Shown here: positions 22,256 to 29,294 of the stretch, piece after piece
How the letters are laid out: every line of letters begins with the position of its first letter
Numbering within the stretch: the first letter of the stretch is position 1
Source: Thermoproteota archaeon
GTDB lineage: Archaea; Korarchaeota; Korarchaeia; Korarchaeales; Korarchaeaceae
Assembly (NCBI GenBank): GCA_030130125.1
Contig: JARZZM010000036.1
Location: 1 to 33,062, forward strand
Length of the DNA: 33,062 bases
Direction: 5' to 3'
The notes under the pieces: generated by a model
The model's input: only the letters and a program-made list of their open reading frames with translations
Database searches by the model: none
Told to the model about the DNA's origin: nothing
Position numbers and translations under genes: made by a program

Positions 22256-23974
22256 TCAATACTTCCTCTCGGTGGGAGGCCACTTGGTTATCACAACCGG
22301 AATATAGCTGAACTGAGGTTCCCCATCGGCTCCCCTGGCTATCATCGTATGCTTGAGCCAATTCTCATCGTCTCTCTTGGGATAATCTAGTCTGGTGTGA
22401 GCCCCTCTGGTTTCGGTCCTGTTCAGCGCAGCCCTCGCTACGACGTAGGCTATTTCCAGCATTGCATCCAGCTCCAGTACGTGTATCAGGTTTATGTTAT
22501 ACTCTCTGTCCTTATCGGCTACATGCCCCTCTCCAAACCTCTGCCTGAGCTCTTTGAGCTTACTTATTGCCTCTTTCAGGCCTTTCTCGTCCCTGAACAC
22601 GTAAACGTACTTGCCCATCGTGTCCTGCATCTCCCTCCTTATGTGATAGGGGTTTTCACCGGTGGACCCCCTGAGTATGCGATCAAATATCCTCTTCTCC
22701 TCCTCACTTACCTTGTCCATCGGGACGTCCCTCTGACTTACTTTCATGGCGTAATCGGCCGCCTGCCTGCCAGTCAGCATACCGTACACCAAGCAATCGG
22801 AGGAAGAGTTAGTTCCTAATCTGTTTGCTCCATGGAGGCTCACGCATGCGACCTCCCCGGCCGCCCACAGCCCTTTAGCTGGAGTGGCCCCGTAAATGTT
22901 TGTGTGCACGCCTCCCATGCTGTAGTGTGCAACGGGTCTGACGGGCATCGGCTCCTCAACCGGGTCGACGCCTGCGAACCTTATAGCCAGCTCCCTTATG
23001 TGTGGCAGTCTCTCATCGATCTTATCCTCCCCCAAGTGTCTTAGATCTAAGAGCACGTAGTCAAGCCCTCCTGGACCCTTAAACCCTCTACCCTCCAAGA
23101 TTTCGGTCATTTCCGCCTTGGATACCACGTCCCTAGGTGCCAGCTCCATTCTCTCAGGAGCGTAGTTCTTCATGAACCTCTCTCCCTTGTTGTTTATCAG
23201 ATAGCCCCCCTCTCCTCTAGCAGCCTCCGATATCAGGATGCCAGACGGCACTAGACCGGTAGGATGGAACTGGAAGAACTCCATGTCCTTCAGCGATAAC
23301 CCAGCTCTGTAAGCCATGGCCATCCCATCGGCGGTAGATGAATGCGAGTAGGTAGTGAACGGGTAGAGCCTACCAGCGCCTCCCGTGGCAAGCACCCCAG
23401 CTTTGGCCTTGAAGACGTAGAAATCACCGGTCTTAAGCTCTATAGCGGTGACTCCTCTGAATTCGCCGTTCTCAGTGATAAGAGAGGTAACGTAAAATTC
23501 GTGGTAGAACTTTATGTTGTCGTACTTAAGGGCCGTGTCGTATAGGGTTTGCATCGCATAGAGCCCAGTCTTATCCGCAGCGAAGCAGGCCCTCGGAAAG
23601 CTGTGACCTCCGAACCTCCTTTGAGCTATCCTACCGTCGGGCCTCCTAGCCCAAGGCATCCCCCAATGATCTAGCTGGTAGATCTCTTGGGGAGCCAGCC
23701 TGACGAAGAGCTCCACCGCATCCTGATCGGCTAGCCAGGCTGCGCCCTTTATAGTGTCGTAAGCGTGCAAATCGTAGCTATCACCCTCATCATGATAGAG
23801 GGCCGCACCGGTTCCCCCTGCATATGCAACAGAATGAGATCTCATCGCATGAACTTTCGTCAATACAGCTATGTCCAGTTTACCTTCACTCCTCCTAGCG
23901 GCTTCAATAGAAGCTCTGAGACCCGCTAAGCCTGATCCGATAACAACTACATCCGTAGTTACTATCTCAGCCAA
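22256..23974 (-). CDS. sdhA: Succinate dehydrogenase/fumarate reductase flavoprotein subunit
   Basis: SdhA oxidises succinate to fumarate with covalently bound FAD. The 572-aa protein has the dinucleotide-binding GSGLAGLRASIEAA, the His47 in RSHSVAYAGGTGAA expected to carry FAD, FQFHPTG, SEAARGEGGYLIN, the active-site HYSMGGVHTN and RLGTNSSSDCLVYG. The C-terminal domain ends with RTETRGAHTRLDYPKRDDENW. The start is TTG 23974, supported by GGGAGGT 8 nt upstream. A TATA-like box at 24050-24058 gives a leader of about 50 nt that contains two back-to-back hairpins, one covering part of the ribosome site. First gene of sdhACDB. Confidence 0.96.
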   Translation of the reverse strand: MAEIVTTDVVVIGSGLAGLRASIEAARRSEGKLDIAVLTKVHAMRSHSVAYAGGTGAALYHDEGDSYDLHAYDTIKGAAWLADQDAVELFVRLAPQEIYQLDHWGMPWARRPDGRIAQRRFGGHSFPRACFAADKTGLYAMQTLYDTALKYDNIKFYHEFYVTSLITENGEFRGVTAIELKTGDFYVFKAKAGVLATGGAGRLYPFTTYSHSSTADGMAMAYRAGLSLKDMEFFQFHPTGLVPSGILISEAARGEGGYLINNKGERFMKNYAPERMELAPRDVVSKAEMTEILEGRGFKGPGGLDYVLLDLRHLGEDKIDERLPHIRELAIRFAGVDPVEEPMPVRPVAHYSMGGVHTNIYGATPAKGLWAAGEVACVSLHGANRLGTNSSSDCLVYGMLTGRQAADYAMKVSQRDVPMDKVSEEEKRIFDRILRGSTGENPYHIRREMQDTMGKYVYVFRDEKGLKEAISKLKELRQRFGEGHVADKDREYNINLIHVLELDAMLEIAYVVARAALNRTETRGAHTRLDYPKRDDENWLKHTMIARGADGEPQFSYIPVVITKWPPTERKY

Positions 23975-23984
23975 AATAATTACC

Positions 23985-24014
23985 TCCCTTCCTTAAGGGA
24001 CCTCCTAGAGGAGG
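23985..24014 (-). promoter_or_regulatory. Two adjacent hairpins in the sdhA 5' leader
   Basis: In the minus-strand transcript CCTCCT/AGGAGG (24014-24009 with 24006-24001) is followed directly by TCCCTT/AAGGGA (24000-23995 with 23990-23985). The second hairpin includes part of the AAGGGAGGT ribosome-binding site of sdhA, and the CCTCC of the first could alternatively pair with that site. Confidence 0.4.
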
Positions 24015-24049
24015 CGGGTCAATAAGATAAATGTTCCCTAGGCTTTTCT

Positions 24050-24058
24050 CATATATAA
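24050..24058 (-). promoter_or_regulatory. TATA-like box of the sdhACDB operon
   Basis: CTTATATATGAG on the minus strand lies about 80 nt before the sdhA TTG. Further AT-rich TATA-like elements follow at about 24080-24116, so more than one start is possible. The whole stretch 23975-24204 is the divergent control region of sdhACDB and the Rieske/cytochrome b operon, and I see no other gene in it. Confidence 0.45.
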
Positions 24059-24144
24059 GCCTTAGACAACGGGGAATATTTGATTAAATATATAACAAGA
24101 CAATGGTTATATATAAGTGAACATCACCAGATAAATAACAGAAA

Positions 24145-24159
24145 TTTTATTTATTTTTA
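24145..24159 (+). promoter_or_regulatory. TATA-like element of the Rieske/cytochrome b operon
   Basis: TTTTATTTATTTTTA on the plus strand lies 46-60 nt before the ATG of the 57-aa membrane protein. The expected transcription start is near 24178. Confidence 0.4.
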
Positions 24160-24204
24160 GGGAACTCAGAGAACGAGGTCTCTCTTGAGAAAGGGTGTGT
24201 ATCT

Positions 24205-24378
24205 ATGGGGGTGCTGATCTCCGGAATGGTTTCTGGTGCTCAAAGTCTCTTACAGACCACGTTCAATCAAATAACTCAACTGTGGGTCCTAGCAGGCTTA
24301 ATAGCTATGTTTGTGATAGGCTTGGTGATCTACACCTGCTATTCTAAGAGCTTAGGTATACCGGAGGGTGAGGATTGA
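24205..24378 (+). CDS. Small single-span membrane protein coupled to Rieske/cytochrome b, function unknown
   Basis: This is a 57-residue open frame starting at ATG 24205 and ending at TGA 24376-24378. A weakly polar N-terminus (ISGMVSGAQSLLQ) is followed by one hydrophobic helix (about residues 27-44) and a short tail KSLGIPEGED. It is preceded by AAGGGTG about 8 nt upstream. The stop is joined to the Rieske start in a TGATG overlap, the same coupling as the Rieske/cytochrome b junction. These features argue for a real gene and for an accessory subunit of the quinol-oxidising complex. I do not recognise a family. Confidence 0.65.
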   Translation: MGVLISGMVSGAQSLLQTTFNQITQLWVLAGLIAMFVIGLVIYTCYSKSLGIPEGED

Positions 24379-24881
24379 TGGTAGATGTGAGTAGGAGGGA
24401 CTTCATAAAGGGGGGACTGTTAGCCTCCATTGCATTGGCAGCAGCCGCCGCTGGAGCCCCACTAATTCAGTATCTCACCTCGGAGAGGGTAGTCGTTGGT
24501 AAAGTTAGCAGCGGGGGGAAGAGCAAGCTTCCAATGAAAATAGCGAATAAGAATGATCTTCAACCGGATTCCCAGATACAGTTTATGATGCCCCTCAATC
24601 CAGATGGGAGTAGGGGGCAACACCCATCTATTCTAATAAGGCTGAGACCGGATCTAGCCCAGAAAGCTGGAACGGAATTCAAGGCCTTCAGCGCCATATG
24701 TACTCACTTGGGGTGCATAGTCCATCTTGAGCCCGGTGATGATATCTACTGCCCGTGTCACGCCGGATACTTCGATCCTGTGACCGGTAACGTTCTAGCC
24801 GGTCCTCCCAAGAAGCCGCTCCCCGAGATAGAGCTGAAGATAGATGAAAATGGTGATATTTACGCGGTAGGGTGGAAATGA
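24378..24881 (+). CDS. Rieske 2Fe-2S protein
   Basis: This is the Rieske subunit of a bc1/b6f-like quinol-oxidising complex. The 167-aa protein starts with a twin-arginine signal/anchor (SRRDFIKGGLLASIALAAAA). The Rieske fold ligands are Cys108 and His110 in CTHLGC and Cys125 and His128 in CPCHAGYFDP, with Cys113 and Cys127 available for the stabilising disulfide. The final segment PKKPLPEIELKI is typical. ATG 24378 overlaps the upstream stop (TGATG) and has GGAGGGTGAGG before it. An in-frame TTG one codon earlier is less likely. The next gene is cytochrome b. Confidence 0.95.
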   Translation: MVDVSRRDFIKGGLLASIALAAAAAGAPLIQYLTSERVVVGKVSSGGKSKLPMKIANKNDLQPDSQIQFMMPLNPDGSRGQHPSILIRLRPDLAQKAGTEFKAFSAICTHLGCIVHLEPGDDIYCPCHAGYFDPVTGNVLAGPPKKPLPEIELKIDENGDIYAVGWK

Positions 24882-26296
24882 TGACCAAATGTGGTAAGGA
24901 GGAGAGGAGCTGCCTATCGTGGTTGGTTAGCTGGTTTATTGACAGGCTCGGGATGGAGGAATTCACCTCCACCATGGTCTGGAGACATACCTTACATCCA
25001 GTCTACAGCCTCGGCGGTCTAACAACACTCATGTTCATCATTCAGGCGATTACTGGACTGTTACTCCTCATGTTCTACGTACCAGTGTTCGGAGAGACTA
25101 ACATGGCCTATGACAGCGTCGTGAGGATAACCGAGGAGGTGGCATACGGTTCGATCATAAGAGGGTTGCATTTCTACGGGGCCAACTTGATGGTCCTCAT
25201 AGCGATACTCCACTTCCTGAGGGTTTACTTCATGGGAAGCTACAAGAAGCCTCACGAGGTGACGTACATAATCGGAATGATAACCGGTTTGCTAGCGATC
25301 GTTGCAGGTGTAACTGGCTACTCCCTGAGAATGGACCACGTGGCCGGGGAGGCCATAAGGATAGGGAATACCCTAGTTACGGGCATGCCTGGGGGTAAGA
25401 TGATCGCCCAGATCATATATGGGACGGGAACGTTCGACGAGATAGTCGGCAGGTACTTGGCGTTCCACATCATGCTGGCCGGCCTGATATTCCTCCTGAT
25501 GCTCGTCCACTTCTTCTCAATTCATCAGCATCACGTGTCACCCCCTTACGAAGGATCAGATCCTGAGCCAGCAGTACCTTTCTTCCCGAATCACATACTG
25601 ACCGAGGCAGCGGCTGCCTTCGTGGTGATAGGCGCCTTGATAGTTGTATCAGCAGTGTTCCCGGCAGAGCTAGGTCAGAAGTTCCTTCCAACGAAGGAAT
25701 TGCCGGTAGGTCAGCCTGAGTGGTACCTAATGGCTGTTTACGCTGGGATAAAGACGGGAGTAGATCCGGTTTTCGCTGGCATGGTGGTCCCGGGCGTGCT
25801 CCTACTGATATTCGTACTGATGCCTTGGATTGATCCGACCTACAGCAGGCACCCAAGGAACAGGAGGATAGCCACTATCTACGGAGCCATAATGGTCGGG
25901 GAATTCGTGGTCTTCACGGTATACGGGATGCTTACACCCGGAGAGCAGATCCCCTTGGTAAACGCGCTGGCCGTCGCGTTCGTTGTCGCGTTAATCACCG
26001 GAATACCAGCGGCCAAGTACACATCCAAGCCCGTTCCCCCGGTTAAGAGGACTCCAGTTAAGAGAGTCAGACACACACCACTCGTCCTAGAATGGGGCAA
26101 GTACATATTCCTGATACTCCTGATAATTCAGTTGATCACAACTGTCCTCGGAATCCAAGCCCATTTCAATGAGATGTACACCTTGGCTGGTTTCTACTTC
26201 GGCATATCTGTGATAGCCTTTGGATGGGTCCTATTCGTGGCGAAAGTCATCCTCCTAGACGTTAAATACATAACGAAGCCTATTCCCTCCTCTTAA
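24878..26296 (+). CDS. Cytochrome b subunit of a bc1/b6f-like quinol-oxidising complex
   Basis: The single-chain cytochrome b (about 472 aa) has around nine to ten membrane helices. Two His pairs spaced 14 residues apart bind the two b hemes: HFYGANLMVLIAILH in helix B and HIMLAGLIFLLMLVH in helix D. The Qo-site PEWY motif is present in GQPEWYLMAVYAG. N- and C-terminal halves are fused, as in mitochondrial-type cytochrome b, with an extra C-terminal basic stretch and two helices (about 410-465). ATG 24878 and ATG 24881 are both possible and overlap the Rieske stop. No cytochrome c1/f or terminal oxidase gene follows. Confidence 0.94.
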   Translation: MMTKCGKEERSCLSWLVSWFIDRLGMEEFTSTMVWRHTLHPVYSLGGLTTLMFIIQAITGLLLLMFYVPVFGETNMAYDSVVRITEEVAYGSIIRGLHFYGANLMVLIAILHFLRVYFMGSYKKPHEVTYIIGMITGLLAIVAGVTGYSLRMDHVAGEAIRIGNTLVTGMPGGKMIAQIIYGTGTFDEIVGRYLAFHIMLAGLIFLLMLVHFFSIHQHHVSPPYEGSDPEPAVPFFPNHILTEAAAAFVVIGALIVVSAVFPAELGQKFLPTKELPVGQPEWYLMAVYAGIKTGVDPVFAGMVVPGVLLLIFVLMPWIDPTYSRHPRNRRIATIYGAIMVGEFVVFTVYGMLTPGEQIPLVNALAVAFVVALITGIPAAKYTSKPVPPVKRTPVKRVRHTPLVLEWGKYIFLILLIIQLITTVLGIQAHFNEMYTLAGFYFGISVIAFGWVLFVAKVILLDVKYITKPIPSS

Positions 26297-26343
26297 CATT
26301 TTCTTCACCGCCTCCTTCCAGATCGACGTTAGTCCACAAACCC

Positions 26344-26349
26344 TTTTTA
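26344..26349 (+). promoter_or_regulatory. TATA-like box for the gene at 26373 (leaderless start)
   Basis: CTTTTTAC is centred 26 nt before ATG 26373, matching the gatD promoter form. The distance supports a leaderless mRNA and the internal ATG rather than TTG 26352. Confidence 0.5.
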
Positions 26350-26372
26350 CATTGGAGCCACCACACGTAACG

Positions 26373-27188
26373 ATGAACAGGGACAGTTTGGTGATTGTGG
26401 GAGTCGTGCTGATAACTCTGATCGTACTCGGATCTGCTTACACGGCAGTTTCAAGGGGTGTAGCTCCCTCCCTGCTGGAAAAGGGAACCCCCAGCGGATC
26501 TAAACAGAGCGGCGCGGGATCTTCTCAAGCAGCATCGGGGAAAACCGGTACTACTCAGACAAAGAAGACGACGACACAGAAAACAACGACCCAGAAGGCA
26601 CCATTTGACTTCAAGAGCGTATTTCTCAAGAAGACCGAGTTCTCAATCACTTACGATTACTACCAAGATATGAAGAAGAAGGGCAATGGCGCCCTCTACG
26701 TCAAGGGAGATAATAGGAGAATGGATCTCAAGTTCGTTCAGGGACAGACGGTACTCATAAACAAAGGAGATTTGACCATATACTGTTTCAAACAAGCTCA
26801 AAGCGACTGGCAGTGCTTCCAATCGAAAAACAAGGAGTCCATTGAGAAGAAGATGAGGGGTGGAAAAGCAAACGATCCAGTTGAGGAAGGTCAGGAGGAG
26901 TTCGACAAACCATTATACAACGGTACTAGGACCTATGCGGGGAAGACATGCTACTGCTACTACGTTAGCAAGAGCGCGAAGGAAACCGTGAACGGCGTGG
27001 ACAAGGCGGGAACTCGGTGGGTGGAGATATGTGTGACTCAAGATGGGATACTGGCCTATTACCTCTACCTATGGAAATCCTCTGATGGGAAGAACGCTAT
27101 TAGAACCGAAATAATAGCCAAGACGATATCATACGACGTTCCGGATAGCGTCTTCAACCCACCCGTTGAACCAACAAGCCTTCCATGA
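26373..27188 (+). CDS. Membrane-anchored extracellular protein with Thr/Lys linker, function unknown
   Basis: No family was recognised with confidence. The approximately 271-aa protein has an N-terminal signal anchor (LVIVGVVLITLIVLGSAYTAV, here quoted in part as the helix at about 6-24). A low-complexity Ser/Gly/Thr/Lys linker follows (about 35-78, with repeats of TTTQK). The soluble domain (about 79-271) has alternating strands such as GALYVKGDNRRMDLKF and GKTCYCYYV. That strand pattern, ending NAIRTEIIAKTISYDVPDSV, loosely recalls LolA/lipoprotein-type beta folds. At least five cysteines (in IYCF, WQCF, CYCYY and EICV) could form disulfides outside the cell. The position after cytochrome b may hint at a respiratory or surface role, but it has its own promoter. 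Confidence 0.65.
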   Translation: MNRDSLVIVGVVLITLIVLGSAYTAVSRGVAPSLLEKGTPSGSKQSGAGSSQAASGKTGTTQTKKTTTQKTTTQKAPFDFKSVFLKKTEFSITYDYYQDMKKKGNGALYVKGDNRRMDLKFVQGQTVLINKGDLTIYCFKQAQSDWQCFQSKNKESIEKKMRGGKANDPVEEGQEEFDKPLYNGTRTYAGKTCYCYYVSKSAKETVNGVDKAGTRWVEICVTQDGILAYYLYLWKSSDGKNAIRTEIIAKTISYDVPDSVFNPPVEPTSLP

Positions 27189-27315
27189 TTGAACTATTGA
27201 AATATTTTTCATAATATGTTTTAACAACAAAATTCGAGGTACATCTTTCCAAGAGGGACATTTCGCAGTAATATTTAACTGCTAGAAGAACGCTATAATT
27301 ATGGGGTGAAAGGGA

Positions 27316-27579
27316 ATGGCTCACCTGAAACTATCGCCCGATTTCGAGCATGTTTACAACGCTATCATGACCGAGTTGAGGGGTTACATACATGGTTCCG
27401 AGTGTCACATGGATAAGATAAAAGAGTGGCTGTCTACCTTGCCTCCTGAGGGAGTGAACTCTCTATTGGAGCAGCTTAGAAGGAATTTGGAGACTTGGAA
27501 GAATATAGGTTCCATAACTGAGGAGCAGTATGAGAGGGCCCTCCAGAAACTTGAGGAGATAAGAGATCTAGCTAGGTAA
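27316..27579 (+). CDS. Small all-helical protein of unknown function
   Basis: The 87-aa charged protein is predicted to be fully alpha-helical (YNAIMTELRGYIHGSE, NSLLEQLRRNLETWKN, TEEQYERALQKLEEIRDLAR), with no signal peptide or membrane segment and a single Cys. No family was recognised. ATG 27316 is preceded by GGGGTGAAAGG, and a TATA-like AATATTTAA lies at 27270-27278. A GC-rich inverted repeat follows the stop, so it is probably monocistronic. Confidence 0.6.
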   Translation: MAHLKLSPDFEHVYNAIMTELRGYIHGSECHMDKIKEWLSTLPPEGVNSLLEQLRRNLETWKNIGSITEEQYERALQKLEEIRDLAR

Positions 27580-27600
27580 CCTACCGACTCACATTATCCT

Positions 27601-27633
27601 TCCCACCTGCGCACACGCACTTGGCAGGTGGGA
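27601..27633 (+). terminator. Perfect 10-bp GC-rich hairpin followed by a T-run
   Basis: TCCCACCTGC (27601-27610) and GCAGGTGGGA (27624-27633) are exact reverse complements with a 13-nt loop. A TTTTT run begins 7 nt later at 27641. It lies 21 nt after the stop of the 87-aa gene and just before the pyrG promoter. A terminator is the simplest reading. The T-run is also part of the pyrG TATA-like box. Confidence 0.5.
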
Positions 27634-27640
27634 TCCTAAG

Positions 27641-27648
27641 TTTTTATG
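27641..27648 (+). promoter_or_regulatory. TATA-like box of pyrG (leaderless start)
   Basis: TTTTTATG is centred 28 nt before GTG 27672, which supports that codon as the start and a leaderless transcript. Confidence 0.45.
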
Positions 27649-27671
27649 TTAGATCGACTCGACCCCAATAC

Positions 27672-29294
27672 GTGGACTTCAAGCTGATCATCGTAACCGG
27701 CGGAGTCATAAGCGGATTGGGGAAAGGTGTAATAGCTGCTTCCATCGGAAAACTCCTCCAATCTAGGGGGTTCTCCATCTCCATGATAAAAATAGATCCC
27801 TATCTAAACCCAGATCCTGGGACCCTTAATCCTATAGAACACGGGGAGGTCTTCATAACGGAGGAAGTATGGCACTTCAAACCGGGTCATGGCGTCGAAT
27901 TCAAGATAGCCGAGATCGATGAGGACTTCGGTCACTACGAGAGGTTCCTCGACGTGAATATGCATCCCTCCAACAACATAACGAGCGGTCAGATAATGCT
28001 CAGCGTTATCTTAGGAGAGAGAAAGGGGAGGTACTTGGGCCAGACGATAAGGCTGATACCTCACGTGACCCAAGCCATAAAGGAGAGGATACATGAGGTA
28101 GCTAGGAGGGAAGAGCCCGACATACTGATAGTGGAGCTAGGAGGGACTGTAGGAGATTACGAGGCCATGGCATTCGTTGAAGCACTCAGACAGCTCAGAC
28201 TCGAAGTGGGAACTGAGAATTCGGTGCACATCCATGTAACCTACGTCCCCTTTGTTGAGACCGTCGGAGAGTTCAAGACGAAGCCAGCCCAGCTCTTCTT
28301 CAGGGAAGTGCTGGCTGCTGGCCTCCCACCGGACTTCGTCATAGCGAGGACACAGTCCTCCCTCCCAGACGCGGTCAAGGCGAAACTTGCATTGTACGCG
28401 AGCGTTCCGAGGGATGCCGTGTTTGAGGACCCAGATCTAGACGTAGTTTACGAACTCCCCCTCTATCTAGAGGAAAGGGGTCTGGGCATGAAGCTGGAGG
28501 AGAAACTTGGCATTAAGGGAAAGCCCGACATGGAGGAATGGAGAGGGATAGTAAAGAGATTCAAGCGAGGTGAACCCAAGAAAATAGCTATGGTAGGCAA
28601 GTACTGGAGGATGTCCGACGTCTACATATCCATAGTGGAGGCTATCAAACATGCGGGGGCTGAGTTGGGGATAAAGCCGGAGATACTGGCTGTCGACTCG
28701 GAGGAGCTGGAGAGGGGGATCGGGTGGGAACTGCTGGAGGAAGCAGATGGAATCCTCTCCACTCCGGGTTTCGGCTCTAGAGGAACTGAGGGGATGATCA
28801 AGGCTGCGGGATGGGCATTGAAAGAGGGTAAACCGTTTCTTGGCATATGCTTCGGAGCTCAACTCGCGACCGTGGCCTTTGCTAGGGAGATAATGGGATG
28901 GGAAGGAGCGCACTCCACGGAGATAGACCCCAATACCCCCTGGCCTGTTATAGATCTCCTCCCCGAACAGAGGCAGGTCGAGGAGGTAGGGGGTACGATG
29001 AGGCTTGGTGGTCACGAGGTGGTCCTCTTGAAAGGCATACTCAGGAGAGCCTACGGCAGGGAGAGGGTGATTGAGAGGTTCAGACACAGGTATCACATAA
29101 TCAGGGAGTTCGCCGAGAGGATGGAGGAGCGGGGGTACAAGATAACGGCCGTAGATACAAGTGGCAGGATAATAAACGCATTCGAGGTGGAGGGACACCC
29201 CTATTACGTGGGAGTCCAGTTCCACCCGGAGTTCAAATCGAGGCCGGGGAGGCCCAGCCCCACCTACAGGTCGTTCTTGGAGTCCTTCAGATAG
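27672..29294 (+). CDS. pyrG: CTP synthase
   Basis: CTP synthase aminates UTP to CTP using ATP and glutamine. The N-terminal synthase domain shows IIVTGGVISGLGKGVIAASI, IKIDPYLNPDPGTLNP, EHGEVF and VELGGTVGDYEAMAF. The C-terminal class I glutamine amidotransferase domain has GFGSRGTEGM, GICFGAQLA with nucleophile Cys393, and the His-Glu pair in GVQFHPEFKSRP. GTG 27672 (MDFKLIIVTGG) matches the family N-terminus. The longer in-frame TTG 27621 runs through the hairpin and promoter and is unlikely. Between GEVF and YERF there are 27 residues instead of the usual 14, a 13-residue insertion. The 3' end overlaps the aminotransferase by 8 bp. Confidence 0.95.
   Translation: MDFKLIIVTGGVISGLGKGVIAASIGKLLQSRGFSISMIKIDPYLNPDPGTLNPIEHGEVFITEEVWHFKPGHGVEFKIAEIDEDFGHYERFLDVNMHPSNNITSGQIMLSVILGERKGRYLGQTIRLIPHVTQAIKERIHEVARREEPDILIVELGGTVGDYEAMAFVEALRQLRLEVGTENSVHIHVTYVPFVETVGEFKTKPAQLFFREVLAAGLPPDFVIARTQSSLPDAVKAKLALYASVPRDAVFEDPDLDVVYELPLYLEERGLGMKLEEKLGIKGKPDMEEWRGIVKRFKRGEPKKIAMVGKYWRMSDVYISIVEAIKHAGAELGIKPEILAVDSEELERGIGWELLEEADGILSTPGFGSRGTEGMIKAAGWALKEGKPFLGICFGAQLATVAFAREIMGWEGAHSTEIDPNTPWPVIDLLPEQRQVEEVGGTMRLGGHEVVLLKGILRRAYGRERVIERFRHRYHIIREFAERMEERGYKITAVDTSGRIINAFEVEGHPYYVGVQFHPEFKSRPGRPSPTYRSFLESFR

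Noticed and set aside
28467-29225. A 252-codon minus-strand frame opposite pyrG.
   Set aside because: It is antisense to the conserved amidotransferase domain of CTP synthase. Its composition is shadow-like, with many His, Pro and Tyr and no domain.
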